Assembly: GCA_023248955.1 (NCBI GenBank)
Contig: JAHFDP010000025.1
Span: forward strand, 1 to 49,151
Origin: Deltaproteobacteria bacterium
GTDB taxonomy: Bacteria; Myxococcota; Myxococcia; Myxococcales; JAHFDP01
Reading direction: 5' to 3'
Length of the DNA stretch: 49,151 bases
A program made the translations under genes and the position numbers. Under the pieces are notes generated by a model that did no database searches, had not been told where the DNA came from, and was given only the letters and a program-made list of their open reading frames with translations. Below are positions 1 through 9,355 of this stretch, piece after piece. The stretch's first letter is position 1, and the number at the start of each line of letters is the position of its first letter.

Positions 1-1
1 A

Positions 2-3000
2 GAAAACGGTTGTGAAGCAAACCTGCGCGCCAGCTCGGCCAATTGCGGCCGGTGTGGGAATCGCTGTGCGTCCATCCATGGAAAGGCCGCTTGTCTCTCG
101 GGCGCTTGCGTCATGCTCAGCTGCTCAGCGGGCTCCGCCGATTGCGACGGTTCAGCGGCCAATGGATGCGAAACCGACACAAGCACGAACGCCGACCATT
201 GCGGCGGTTGCGACCACCGATGCGACATCGCTCACGGAACTGGGAAGTGCATCAAGGGAACGTGCGGCATTGCGACCTGTCACGCGGGCTACGCGGATTG
301 CGACGGCATCGTCGCCAACGGCTGCGAGGTCAACCTCGATCTCAACCCGGCTCATTGTGGCGCATGCAGGCATGCTTGCTCGGCCGCCCACGGGGCTGCC
401 AGATGCGTGGCCGCGGCATGCGCAGCGGCGGCTTGCGCGGGTTCTTTCGCCGATTGCGACGGGAATGCCGCCAACGGGTGCGAAGCCAACCTTCAATCCA
501 ACGCTGATCATTGTGGCGCCTGTGGTCGTGCTTGCGGTTTTACTCACGGCGTCGCTTCCTGCGTCGGAGGAGCCTGCGTTCTTTCCGCCTGCGAACCCGG
601 CTTTGGCGATTGCGATCAGAATCCGGCCAACGGCTGCGAAATGGCGTTGGGTGGCCTTGCCGCGTGCCCAGGCTTCTGCGCGCACGGCCAAGCAGACTGC
701 GATCACGTGCAGGGCAATGGGTGCGAAGTCGACACGTTAACCGACATCAACAACTGCGGCGCCTGTGGCCATCGCTGCTCAGTCGCCGCCGGCTATGCGG
801 CCTGCGTGAATGGGGTCTGCGCCATAGGATCTTGCTTTGCCGGCGCTGCCGACTGTGATCACGATCTGCGAAATGGCTGCGAGACCACGTTGGCGCTCAG
901 CGTCGATAACTGCGGACGCTGCGGGCATAGCTGCGCGAATGTTGCGCATGGTTCGGGAAGCTGCTTCGACGGCGGTCGCTGCGGTGTCGGCGTTTGCGAG
1001 GCAGGGTGGGCCGATTGCAATGCCAACGTCGTGGACGGGTGCGAAACCAACATCAATACGTCGGTCAACAACTGCGGACGCTGTCGCCAGGCCTGTTTCT
1101 TTGCGCACGCTGGTGCGCAATGCGCGAACGGAACCTGCGCCATGGGCGCCTGTCAGTCTGGGTGGGCCGACTGCGATCAGAATCCGGCCAATGGTTGCGA
1201 AACAGATCTGTTGGAAACCAGGACCAATTGCGGAGCCTGCGGCCACAGCTGTCAGTACACGCATGGTTCGGGAACCTGCCTCGGCGGCGCTTGCCAACTC
1301 CTCAATTGCGAAGCCGGTTATCTCGATTGTGATCGAAACGTGGCGAATGGCTGCGAGTACCACCAGCCCACGCCGGGTGCTGCTTGCCCGAACAGTTGCC
1401 AGATCGCCGGATTCGGCGATTGCGACGGCAACGCGCGCAATGGCTGCGAGACCGATCTCTACACGCGATCCAACCAGTGCGGAGCGTGCAATCACTTCTG
1501 CATTCTTCCGGGAACCGATACAACGCGTTGTGTTCGAGGCGTTTGTGCCGCCGATCAATGCAGTCGCGGCCGGGCCGATTGCGATCGCGACGCCACAAAT
1601 GGCTGTGAAGCTAACCTTTACAACGGCGAACCCAACAATTGCGGAAGTTGTGGCCAGGTCTGTCACTTGGCCCACGCGGTCTCGACGTGCGCCGGTGCGC
1701 GTTGCGCTATCGCCTCTTGTGAAACCGGATGGACCGATTGCGATCACAATCCAGACAATGGCTGTGAATGGGAAAATGCCCGGTTAGGTCCCAACTGCCA
1801 GTTGGTCTGTCCCCCTGGCCGCGGCAATTGCGACGGAAACGATCTGAATGGCTGCGAAGCGGAGCTGGCTACCGACACCGCGAATTGCGGCCAATGCTGG
1901 CGGGCCTGCTTCTCGGGCGAGCACGCCGCGGAAATGTCGTGTGTGCGGGGCGCTTGCCAGGTCGAGCGTTGTGATCCCGGTTATACGGATTGCGATCACC
2001 GATTCAATGACTGCGAAGCGTCTCTGGATTCCACCGAAAATTGCGGAACCTGTGGAACGCGTTGCGACTATCCGCACGCGTTTGGGGCTTGCTTCAATCG
2101 GCATTGCCAATTCGCGATTTGCGCCGTTGGATTTAGCGACTGCGATCACGACGCCAACAATGGCTGCGAGGTTCCGACCGCAACGTCGGCCGCGAACTGC
2201 GGCGCCTGCGGGCGCGTTTGTAATTTGCCGCATGCAGTTCCGGCCTGCGTGAACGGCCAATGTTTGGTTGGCTCATGCGATCCCGGCTATGCCAATTGCG
2301 ACAACGATTCGGCCAACGGCTGCGAAGTCGACCTCGCCCACAGTGCCGGCTGCGCTGGGAATTGCCGGCCCGGCTTCCTCGATTGCGACGGATTGCCGCA
2401 GAACGGTTGCGAAACCGACATCCGCAACAGCAACGATAACTGCGGCGCCTGTGGACGCCACTGCAGCGCCGCGAACGGAAACGCCCATTGTTCAGGAGGT
2501 ATCTGCACGGTGGCTACCTGCGCGAACGGATTCGGCGACTGCGACAGGAACCCCTCCAATGGCTGCGAAACGCCACTGCGGTTGAAGGTCGAGGCATCCG
2601 ACTGCGGGTTCTGCGGAAATAACTGCAATTTTACGCACGCGGCGGGCGCTTGCAGCGCCGAAGGAGTTTGCACGATCCTTCACTGCGACGCCGGATTCGC
2701 CAATTGCGACGGCAACGTGGCGAACGGTTGCGAGACGAACCTCGCCTCACCCCAGGCCTGCGGTAGTTGCCTAAATTTCTGTACCCTCGCGCACTCCACG
2801 CCGGCTTGCGACCGCGGTCGCTGTACCATCGCGGTTTGCGACGCAGGGTTTGCGGATTGCGATCATGCGCCGGCCAACGGCTGCGAGACACCGCTCGATT
2901 CTTCGGTCGCCAATTGCGGCGCCTGCGGACGCGTCTGCGCTCCTGCCCAGGCGTCGGCGCGCTGCGCCGGCGGCCGCTGTGAAATTGCCTCTTGCGACGC

Positions 3001-5809
3001 CGGCTATGCCGACTGTGACGGCGATCCGGCCAACGGCTGCGAGTTTCGGGGAGTCTGCCCGTCGCAATGCGCAGCGGGAACCGCCGATTGTAACCACGAT
3101 GCACAAGATGGCTGCGAGGCAACACTCGCCTCCGACGTCACCCACTGCGGCGCGTGCTCAACGGTTTGCCAATATGCGCATGGCGTCGCATCGTGTCTCG
3201 AAGGCGCGTGCCTCTTGTCGCGCTGCGAGCCGGGCTATCAGGACTGCGATGGTGACCCCTCGAATGGCTGCGAGAGCGACGTCCGGATCGACATGAACAA
3301 TTGCGGGCAGTGTAACCAGGCTTGCTTCGTCAAAAATGGACGCGGTCTATGCGCTGACGGACAGTGCTCGCTCATCGCTTGCGACAACCCCTCTACCGGT
3401 GACTGTGACCACAACGTGGCCACGGGTTGCGAGACGGACCTGTACACCCTCGATAACTGCGGCGCGTGCGGCGTGTCCTGCCTCGGAATGCCCCATGCCA
3501 CGCCACGTTGCGACGGGATCTGTGCGGTTGCGCGCTGTGATTCAGGATTTGGCGACTGTGACCAGGATCCCGGGAACGGCTGCGAAGTCGATCTCCTGGA
3601 CTCGCTTGCTAACTGTGGCGGTTGCGGAAAAGTCTGCACGGTCGCACACGGTACGCCCAGCTGCCAGAACGGTAAGTGCGTGGCGTCTGCATGCGATCAG
3701 GGATTTGCCGACTGCGATCAGCAGGGCAGCAACGGCTGCGAACGCCAGGTCGGCTCCGATGTGTTTAATTGCGGACGTTGCGGCCAGGTCTGCGCTGCCG
3801 ATCATGGCTACCCGAATTGTGCCCACGGATCCTGCGGTGTCGCCGCCTGCGCGTCAGAATTCCTCGGCTGCGGCTCATCCTGCGTATTTCCCAGCGCCGA
3901 CTGCGATGGAATTCCAGGGACGGGATGCGAAACGAACCTCCAGTCCGACGATCAAAACTGCGGCGGTTGCGGCGCTGTTTGCGCAGCCTGGGCACACTGC
4001 GAAGCCGGCGCGTGTATTCCATTTCCTTCGAACGGATCGGCGGGGGCGTTTGCGCCGGGTGGAAGCTTGTCGCTCGCGGCCGGCGTTTACCAGTACACGT
4101 CGATTCAGATTCCGGCGGGAGTCGTTGTACGCGTAGTTGGAGGCGCCGATGCGCGGCTCGAGCTTCGCGCCCAAGGCGATGTCGTTATTGCCGGAACGCT
4201 CGACCTCTCGGGATCCGCGGGAGGCGACGCTGATGCCATCAATGGCGGAGGCGGAGCAACCGGATTGCCCGGCGTTTTTGCATCGACCGTGGGTGGATGC
4301 CCCTCCGGTGGTTCCGGCGGCTCTGGCGCCGTGGGAGCGGATAGTTTCGTTTTCGGACACGGCGGATGCGTCGGGATGGGTGGGCAGTTCGGGGGCGGCG
4401 CTGGTGGCGGCTATTGCCGCGGTGGTGGTGGCGGCGGTGGGTACGCTGGCGGTGGCGGCGGATCAACCCCGGGCGGCGCCCTCGGTGCGTGCGGCGGAAG
4501 CAATTACGGTGGACTCGGGGGTTGCGCGGGGGCAGGTGGCAGCAGCGGTGTTCCCGCCTATGAGGCCCGCGACGCGCAGCCTTCTCTCCAGCATCCCTGT
4601 GGGCAGGGCGGCGGCGGCGGGTCGATTGGCGGGACCGCGGCGAGCGATTTGGCCGTTCTCGCAAGCTTCTACGCGGGTTCGGCGGGTGGCGGCGGTGCGG
4701 GCGGTTGTCCCGCGGGCTTGGGTTCTTTCTACGGTGCTGGTGGCGGCGGTGCCGGCGGCGCGCTGCGTATCGTTTCGCCTACGCGCATCTCCATCTCTGG
4801 GGCGATCCTCTCGCGCGGCGGCTCTGGCGGGAACGCCGTTGGCGGCGGTGGAGGTGGTGGCGGCGGTTCTGGCGGGACCATCTGGCTTGGCGCGCCAGTT
4901 CTTGAGGTGTCTGGGCTAATCAGTGTGGCGGCGGGGCATGGCGGCACGCTCGACGCCTACTGCGATGGGTCCAGCGGCGGCGGCGGTTTGGGACGCATCC
5001 GTTTAAGCGCGGACCCTCAACGTTCGAACTTGAACGGTACCTTTGAGCCGGCCATGGCGCAGACTCCCACGGCAGGCCGCACTTACTTGGACCCCTGGCC
5101 GACCCTTTATTCGGCTTGTCCGGAGGGCTTTGCCGATTGCAATGGCTCGCGTGTCGACGGCTGCGAGTCCGTTTTGGGCACCGACCCCTCCAACTGTGGG
5201 GCCTGTGGTATCTCCTGCTCGGTTCCATCGGGCATTTCCGGGTGCGTGGAGGGCCACTGCGTGGTCGCCGCTTGCGACGATGGCCGCGCGGACTGCAACG
5301 CAAATCTCCTCGATGGATGCGAAGTCACTTTAGCCGACGACAGCGCGAACTGCGGACGTTGCGGCGTGCAGTGCGTTTTACCCAACGCCGAGTCGGTCTG
5401 CCGAGCGGGAATCTGCGCGCTGGTGCGCTGTGCTCCCGGCCATGCCGACTGCGACGGCGACCCGACGAACGGCTGTGAAGCGGATCTTTCGACGAGTGAG
5501 CGTGATTGCGGAGGTTGCGGCAACCGCTGCGACGGCCAAGCGGAGACCTGCTGCGCGGGACAGTGCACCTCCATCAACACCATCGAAAATTGCGGTTCTT
5601 GTGGCAATGCTTGCGGTGGAGCGAACGGCGTCTCGGCGTGTATCGCCGGAAGTTGCAGTATGCGTCAGTGCGATCTTGGTTACGCCAACTGCAACTATTC
5701 CGTAGTGGATGGCTGCGAAGCGTACCTTCCTTCGGACGACTACAACTGCGGAAGGTGCAACAACGCGTGCCGCTTCGGAAGACACTGTTCCAACGGCGCG
5801 TGCCGTTAG
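2..5809 (+). CDS. Giant Cys-rich tandem-repeat surface protein (5' partial)
   Basis: The reading frame is open from the first bases of the window, so the true start lies upstream; 1,935 residues are visible. It consists of about 32 copies of a roughly 47-residue module with the signature NGCE, then NCGACG, C, C and DCD, each with many spaced cysteines. Twenty-eight copies come first. A Gly-rich block of about 360 residues follows (nt ~4030-5110), with a beta-rich start and runs of GGGG, and four more copies close the protein. Such modules are typical of secreted or cell-surface proteins of myxobacteria, but their function is unknown; disulfide-rich stalk or adhesin is inference. The last codon pair (Cys-Arg) and the TAG stop lie inside the end of the palindromic element that follows, so the element may have set the present C-terminus. 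No enzyme motif is visible. Confidence 0.9.
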   Translation, partial: ENGCEANLRASSANCGRCGNRCASIHGKAACLSGACVMLSCSAGSADCDGSAANGCETDTSTNADHCGGCDHRCDIAHGTGKCIKGTCGIATCHAGYADCDGIVANGCEVNLDLNPAHCGACRHACSAAHGAARCVAAACAAAACAGSFADCDGNAANGCEANLQSNADHCGACGRACGFTHGVASCVGGACVLSACEPGFGDCDQNPANGCEMALGGLAACPGFCAHGQADCDHVQGNGCEVDTLTDINNCGACGHRCSVAAGYAACVNGVCAIGSCFAGAADCDHDLRNGCETTLALSVDNCGRCGHSCANVAHGSGSCFDGGRCGVGVCEAGWADCNANVVDGCETNINTSVNNCGRCRQACFFAHAGAQCANGTCAMGACQSGWADCDQNPANGCETDLLETRTNCGACGHSCQYTHGSGTCLGGACQLLNCEAGYLDCDRNVANGCEYHQPTPGAACPNSCQIAGFGDCDGNARNGCETDLYTRSNQCGACNHFCILPGTDTTRCVRGVCAADQCSRGRADCDRDATNGCEANLYNGEPNNCGSCGQVCHLAHAVSTCAGARCAIASCETGWTDCDHNPDNGCEWENARLGPNCQLVCPPGRGNCDGNDLNGCEAELATDTANCGQCWRACFSGEHAAEMSCVRGACQVERCDPGYTDCDHRFNDCEASLDSTENCGTCGTRCDYPHAFGACFNRHCQFAICAVGFSDCDHDANNGCEVPTATSAANCGACGRVCNLPHAVPACVNGQCLVGSCDPGYANCDNDSANGCEVDLAHSAGCAGNCRPGFLDCDGLPQNGCETDIRNSNDNCGACGRHCSAANGNAHCSGGICTVATCANGFGDCDRNPSNGCETPLRLKVEASDCGFCGNNCNFTHAAGACSAEGVCTILHCDAGFANCDGNVANGCETNLASPQACGSCLNFCTLAHSTPACDRGRCTIAVCDAGFADCDHAPANGCETPLDSSVANCGACGRVCAPAQASARCAGGRCEIASCDAGYADCDGDPANGCEFRGVCPSQCAAGTADCNHDAQDGCEATLASDVTHCGACSTVCQYAHGVASCLEGACLLSRCEPGYQDCDGDPSNGCESDVRIDMNNCGQCNQACFVKNGRGLCADGQCSLIACDNPSTGDCDHNVATGCETDLYTLDNCGACGVSCLGMPHATPRCDGICAVARCDSGFGDCDQDPGNGCEVDLLDSLANCGGCGKVCTVAHGTPSCQNGKCVASACDQGFADCDQQGSNGCERQVGSDVFNCGRCGQVCAADHGYPNCAHGSCGVAACASEFLGCGSSCVFPSADCDGIPGTGCETNLQSDDQNCGGCGAVCAAWAHCEAGACIPFPSNGSAGAFAPGGSLSLAAGVYQYTSIQIPAGVVVRVVGGADARLELRAQGDVVIAGTLDLSGSAGGDADAINGGGGATGLPGVFASTVGGCPSGGSGGSGAVGADSFVFGHGGCVGMGGQFGGGAGGGYCRGGGGGGGYAGGGGGSTPGGALGACGGSNYGGLGGCAGAGGSSGVPAYEARDAQPSLQHPCGQGGGGGSIGGTAASDLAVLASFYAGSAGGGGAGGCPAGLGSFYGAGGGGAGGALRIVSPTRISISGAILSRGGSGGNAVGGGGGGGGGSGGTIWLGAPVLEVSGLISVAAGHGGTLDAYCDGSSGGGGLGRIRLSADPQRSNLNGTFEPAMAQTPTAGRTYLDPWPTLYSACPEGFADCNGSRVDGCESVLGTDPSNCGACGISCSVPSGISGCVEGHCVVAACDDGRADCNANLLDGCEVTLADDSANCGRCGVQCVLPNAESVCRAGICALVRCAPGHADCDGDPTNGCEADLSTSERDCGGCGNRCDGQAETCCAGQCTSINTIENCGSCGNACGGANGVSACIAGSCSMRQCDLGYANCNYSVVDGCEAYLPSDDYNCGRCNNACRFGRHCSNGACR

Positions 5810-5971
5810 AGCGGTTTTCATTTGCGTCGATCTCGCTCCCGTCATGGCCGGGCCCCGACCCGGCCATCCACGCGGTGGATGCCAGCACGATGCACGTGGA
5901 TGGCCGGGTCAAGCCCGGCCATGACGGCTGAAGAGAGTCGGCTCAACGCAAATGAAAACCGCTCTAGCGGC
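5802..5971. mobile_element. MITE-like palindromic element, copy 1
   Basis: This element of about 160-170 bp has terminal inverted repeats AGAGCGGTTTTCATTTGCGT, read from 5808 inward and, on the other strand, from 5966 inward. Inside is a second long inverted repeat built on CGTCATGGCCGGG and CCCGGCCATCCACG. The same sequence in the opposite orientation begins at 49024. It has no coding capacity, so any movement would need an outside transposase. It sits exactly between two converging genes, includes the stop codon of the left gene and touches the stop of the right one, so it may also act as a bidirectional terminator. The CATGGCCGGG...CCCGGCCATCC core resembles intergenic palindromes that are abundant in alphaproteobacteria; that comparison is from memory. 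Confidence 0.75.
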
Positions 5972-7596
5972 TACTTCGCGCAGCGAAAACCGATGTAAGT
6001 GCCGCGCGGGTCGTAGTCGAAGGGCGGGTAGGTCGTGGTTACCGGGAAGTGCTCCCGGTATGCGGAACGCAGCAGGTCTGCGCCGGAGTCCCAATTTCCA
6101 CCGCGCGCCAAACGGTCCGAGCCCGTCAAAACCGCGCAGTCGCTGCACGGCGCTTGGTAGGTATTGACATTCCAATCGAAGAAATCGATGACCCATTCGG
6201 AGACATTTCCGGCTAGGTCATACTGTCCCCAACGGCTTGGCGCGTAGCTGCCGACCTTGGTGTAGGTAGGCGGGCTGACTCCCCAGCCCTGCCAACCAAA
6301 TGAGGCGTTCGTTCCATTGACGGGGACGTCGTTCCCCCATGGGTAGAGCCGGTTTTCTTCACCGCCCGCCGCCGCGAATTCCCACTCCGCTTCGGTCGGA
6401 AGGCGCGCACCTTCCCAGAGGCAAAAGGCAAAGGCCTCCTGGAAATTCACGCAGTGCATCGGCAGCGCTTCATTTTCGCCTGGAGTAGCTGTCCAAATGG
6501 GAGCGTTGATGCCACCGCAAGAGACATCGGCATTGAGGGATTCGCTGGTGCCGGGCAGGCGATAATTCCACTCTTTCTTCCAACCGCTGCCGGGGATTTT
6601 TGGATGCGCGCCGGCCCCTGCCGCGGGTGGAACTCCATCATAGACGTCGACAAATCGCCGAAAGCGACCGACCGTGACTTCGTAAGCGTCGAGTGAAAAA
6701 GCGCTCACCGTGGCGGTGTGCTCCGGCTGATCTTCGCCGATGCAATAGCCGTAAGACGGACAGCTGTCGGCACCATTTTCGGACCGTCCCATCTGAAATG
6801 TTCCGCCGGGGATCGGGAGCAAATTGCAGCACGCCCCCGGGAAAGACGGTGTGCAGGTCGTGGAGACGCAGCCCAACGCTGTGGGGTCGGCCCACATTCC
6901 GGTGAGTCCCGCATCCAGGGCAGTGCCTGCGTCGATACCGGCGTCGACTCCCGCGTCGATACCGGCGTCGATACCGGCGTCGACTCCCGCGTCCGTACCG
7001 GCGTCGACTCCCGCGTCGATACCGGCGTCGATACCGGCGTCGACTCCCGCGTCGATACCGGAGTCGATTCCGGGGCCTAATCCCGAGTCCGCGTCCGTGC
7101 TAGCGTCCTGGCCCGCATCGGCGGCGCCGGCATCTTGCCCAGCGTCGACGAACGGCCCGCCATCCACTTCGCCACCGTCGGAGCCTGCGTCTGCCCGCGG
7201 AAATCCAGCGTCCGGCGCGAAACAGCGAAGGTCGCATCCGTCGTCGGGAACGTCGTTTCCATCGTCGCAAGCTTCGACGCCGCGCTGCACGAATCCGTCG
7301 CCGCAGCGCGCCTCTCGGCAGTCGTTGAGGCAGGCATCAGTGTTGTCGTCGTTACCGTCGTCACAGCGCTCGAAAAGAACCTGGACGATTCCGTCGCCGC
7401 AGGTGCCGACACGCTGGCAGGCAGCCGAACACCCGTTGCCGTTGTCCGTGTCGTTGCCGTCGTCGCAATCCTCGCCTGGATCGACAATGCCATTGCCACA
7501 CAAGGCCGATTTTGTGCTGCAATCGACACAGATCAGGGCCACAACGGCAAAAGTTACTGCGCTGGGGTGGCTTTTTCGGCCGAGTCTCGAAGTCAC
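5971..7596 (-). CDS. DUF4215 / SUMF1 (formylglycine-enzyme-like) surface protein
   Basis: Domain order from the N-terminus: a hydrophobic leader; three DUF4215 Cys-rich repeats (CGNGIVDPGEDCDDGND, CGDGIVQ, CGDGFVQRGVEACDDGND); a low-complexity Asp/Ala/Gly linker of VDAG and IDAG units; and a C-terminal SUMF1/FGE-sulfatase domain (GGTFQMG, LPTEAEWEFAAAGG, YPWGND, DLAGNVSEW, RGGNW, GFRC). The catalytic cysteine region of true formylglycine-generating enzymes, after RGG, reads NWDSGADLLRSAYR here and lacks the cysteine, so sulfatase-activating chemistry is unlikely; binding or display is inferred. I chose the GTG at 7596 because it directly precedes the leader. The frame stays open to an ATG at 7824, but that stretch looks non-coding and would leave only 20 bp to the divergent gene. 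Protein length is 541 residues. Confidence 0.8.
   Translation of the reverse strand: MTSRLGRKSHPSAVTFAVVALICVDCSTKSALCGNGIVDPGEDCDDGNDTDNGNGCSAACQRVGTCGDGIVQVLFERCDDGNDDNTDACLNDCREARCGDGFVQRGVEACDDGNDVPDDGCDLRCFAPDAGFPRADAGSDGGEVDGGPFVDAGQDAGAADAGQDASTDADSGLGPGIDSGIDAGVDAGIDAGIDAGVDAGTDAGVDAGIDAGIDAGVDAGIDAGTALDAGLTGMWADPTALGCVSTTCTPSFPGACCNLLPIPGGTFQMGRSENGADSCPSYGYCIGEDQPEHTATVSAFSLDAYEVTVGRFRRFVDVYDGVPPAAGAGAHPKIPGSGWKKEWNYRLPGTSESLNADVSCGGINAPIWTATPGENEALPMHCVNFQEAFAFCLWEGARLPTEAEWEFAAAGGEENRLYPWGNDVPVNGTNASFGWQGWGVSPPTYTKVGSYAPSRWGQYDLAGNVSEWVIDFFDWNVNTYQAPCSDCAVLTGSDRLARGGNWDSGADLLRSAYREHFPVTTTYPPFDYDPRGTYIGFRCAK
6928..7072. repeat. 12-bp coding repeats encoding the DAG linker
   Basis: Imperfect 12-bp units alternate between forms such as GATACCGGCGTC and GACTCCCGCGTC. 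On the minus strand they encode IDAG, VDAG and TDAG units. The unit is a multiple of three, so copy changes would lengthen or shorten the linker without a frameshift. Confidence 0.85.
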
Positions 7597-7844
7597 TTCT
7601 ACTGTTGTACGCCGAAGGACCTGCAGGGAACAAAATCTAGCGGGTACGGCCGTGGCCACTTCTTTAAGGATCCCTCGAGTAGCCCGATGCTCGATTTGTT
7701 GGAAATAACACACTCCTCCCTTGCGCACTGAGCTGCGATCCCGATTCGAACAACTGCACAGATCCGACGATGGTGTGCGGAATCGATCCGGCTGGTGATT
7801 CGGCTGTTTACGTTTGCGGCTCAATTGTGGCTGAGTAGGGCGCC

Positions 7845-8681
7845 ATGATGAACCTCTTTGCCCGCCTCTTTGCGTGGCTTCCTCGCCGCTGGGCTTTGGC
7901 GATTGGCGCCGGCTTCGGTTCGCTCGTGTACACGCTTGGCATTCGGCGATCCGTTTCGCTTTCGAACTTGCGGCGCGTGTTTCCCGAGCGGACCGAGGAG
8001 GAGCGGCGCCAGATCGCGCGCGCGTCGTATCGCCTGCATGGAAGAAACGCCGCGGAGTTTTTTAGCAGCGCGGCGCGTGGCAACGTGGATCTCGCTGGGC
8101 GGGTGACGTTCGATCGCGCGCGTGTCGTCGAGGCGGCCCGCGGCCACGGTGCCATCATCGCCATGGCGCACTTCGGAAGTTGGGAGGTCATGGGCGAAGC
8201 GGCGGCCCAGACCGGGTTGCCCATCACGGTGTTGACGCGGCGGCTCTCGGGCGCGGCGAACGCGGGCTGGCGCAAGGCGCGCGCCGCCGGAGGGCTTTCG
8301 TGGGCGCACCAGGGTGAGCTCGGGTTGATGGTGGCGGCGCTTCGTCGCGGCGAGCTCGTGGCCATCTCGTACGACCAGAACATGCCGCGGTCGCGTGGAA
8401 TCTTCGTCGACTTTTTTGGCGAGCCCGCGTGCACCACACCCGCGCCGTCGGTGCTTGCATTGCGCACCGGCGCGCCGATCTTCGCCGCGTTTCCACTCCT
8501 TCGCGAGGACGGAACGCACGACGTGCAGCTCGAGGGGCCGCTTCCCATCGACCCCACGCTGCCAGCGCGGGAAGCGGTTCAGAAGCAAACGCAGGCGTTG
8601 GCGAAGGTGCTCGAGCATTACATTCGTGATCGGAGCGATCACTGGTATTGGCTGCACCGACGGTGGAAAACCAGGCCGTAG
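7845..8681 (+). CDS. LpxL/HtrB-family lipid A acyltransferase-like protein
   Basis: This 278-residue protein belongs to the lysophospholipid/lipid A acyltransferase family that moves an acyl chain onto Kdo2-lipid A or a related lipid at the inner membrane. The family HX4E motif is present as HFGSWE near residue 108. A conserved hydrophobic N-terminus precedes it (ARLFAWLPRRWALAIG, then NLRRVFPERTEEER), and the aromatic C-terminal signature HWYWLHRRWK is intact. The length is normal for short members of the family. Two adjacent ATG codons start the gene and no strong ribosome binding site is visible. It is divergent from the SUMF1 gene and converges with a small gene 18 bp away. The family call is firm; the exact acceptor and chain length cannot be read from the sequence. 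Confidence 0.88.
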   Translation: MMNLFARLFAWLPRRWALAIGAGFGSLVYTLGIRRSVSLSNLRRVFPERTEEERRQIARASYRLHGRNAAEFFSSAARGNVDLAGRVTFDRARVVEAARGHGAIIAMAHFGSWEVMGEAAAQTGLPITVLTRRLSGAANAGWRKARAAGGLSWAHQGELGLMVAALRRGELVAISYDQNMPRSRGIFVDFFGEPACTTPAPSVLALRTGAPIFAAFPLLREDGTHDVQLEGPLPIDPTLPAREAVQKQTQALAKVLEHYIRDRSDHWYWLHRRWKTRP

Positions 8682-8699
8682 CTATCCAGACCGCGCCGG

Positions 8700-8924
8700 C
8701 TACTTCGTACGCGGGTGGCGCTCGAGAACCAGCTGGGCCGGATCGAAGTTCGCGACCGTCGCTTCGCCGTATGCAACGACCAGCTGGTGCGTGTCGAAAT
8801 CGTCCATCTGCGCGGTGGGCGTTTTGCTCAGGAGCCGTTCACCGATGGCCGTCGTGGAGACCAGCGCGGCGAGGGTAACCACGAACGTGAGCAGCGAATT
8901 TTTGGAACGTGTTGAGGAAACCAT
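8700..8924 (-). CDS. Small exported or membrane-anchored protein, unknown
   Basis: The predicted 74-residue protein starts at the ATG at 8924, six bases after a GGAG ribosome binding site. The N-terminus has basic residues followed by a hydrophobic stretch (SLLTFVVTLAALVSTTAIG), giving a signal peptide or single anchor. The remainder is short, with no cysteines and no motif I recognise. It converges on the acyltransferase gene. The frame stays open upstream to 8996, but that extension lacks a ribosome binding site and any sequence character. Function unknown. Confidence 0.55.
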   Translation of the reverse strand: MVSSTRSKNSLLTFVVTLAALVSTTAIGERLLSKTPTAQMDDFDTHQLVVAYGEATVANFDPAQLVLERHPRTK

Positions 8925-9062
8925 GTTTTTCTCCGGGATGTTGTTGACGACGATGCCGGGCTGTAGTTCACGGCACGTGCCATGTGACCGATGCACGCGC
9001 CCTTGCGTGAATTTCAGGAGTTTCCCGAGGTTACGCGTAAGGGTCGGATTCTGTTTTGGCCG

Positions 9063-9269
9063 CTAGCGAACACGTCGTACGAGCGACGTGACGCCCAGCA
9101 CGACGTATTGGCCAGGGCCTAGTGGGGCCTCGGACCGCGGATCGGAGAATCGGGCCAGTGCCTCAGACCACCGACGCGCGGGCGGCACGGCCAAGATCAC
9201 GCTGATCGGCGTCGCGAGCAGTGTCACGACTTCGGCGGCGTTCACGGTAATCGGCGGAACGTAGCGCAT
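9063..9269 (-). CDS. Small hypothetical protein, doubtful
   Basis: A possible 68-residue product begins at an ATG at 9269 (MRYVPPITVNAAEVV) with a moderately hydrophobic middle (VTLLATPISVILAVPPA). No ribosome binding site is obvious and nothing in it is recognisable. It lies divergent to the metal-uptake operon in a gap that otherwise holds no gene. A short inverted repeat (CGTAGCG and CGCTACG, about 9259-9285) overlaps its start and could belong to regulation of either gene. Confidence 0.3.
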   Translation of the reverse strand: MRYVPPITVNAAEVVTLLATPISVILAVPPARRWSEALARFSDPRSEAPLGPGQYVVLGVTSLVRRVR

Positions 9270-9355
9270 CGAGCGTGTCGCTACGCGGTGAGGTAGGTTG
9301 AATTTCGCAGCGCGGCGGTTGAATAAGGAACCACTTCGTTGCGTCTCTATCCTCC

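Noticed and set aside
2-5809. Enzyme label for the Cys-rich repeat protein
   Set aside because: Similar myxobacterial repeats sometimes carry an enzyme name by automatic transfer (I recall tryptophan synthase alpha chain). No TIM-barrel or catalytic motif is present.
152-5845. Long antisense and shifted open frames across the Cys-rich gene
   Set aside because: High G/C repeats suppress stop codons; these frames are Arg/Ala-rich, lack ribosome binding sites and show no domain.
9240-9355. Zur or MntR operator before the metal operon
   Set aside because: Only a 7-bp inverted repeat with a long gap was found; it does not match a Zur- or MntR-type box that I know.
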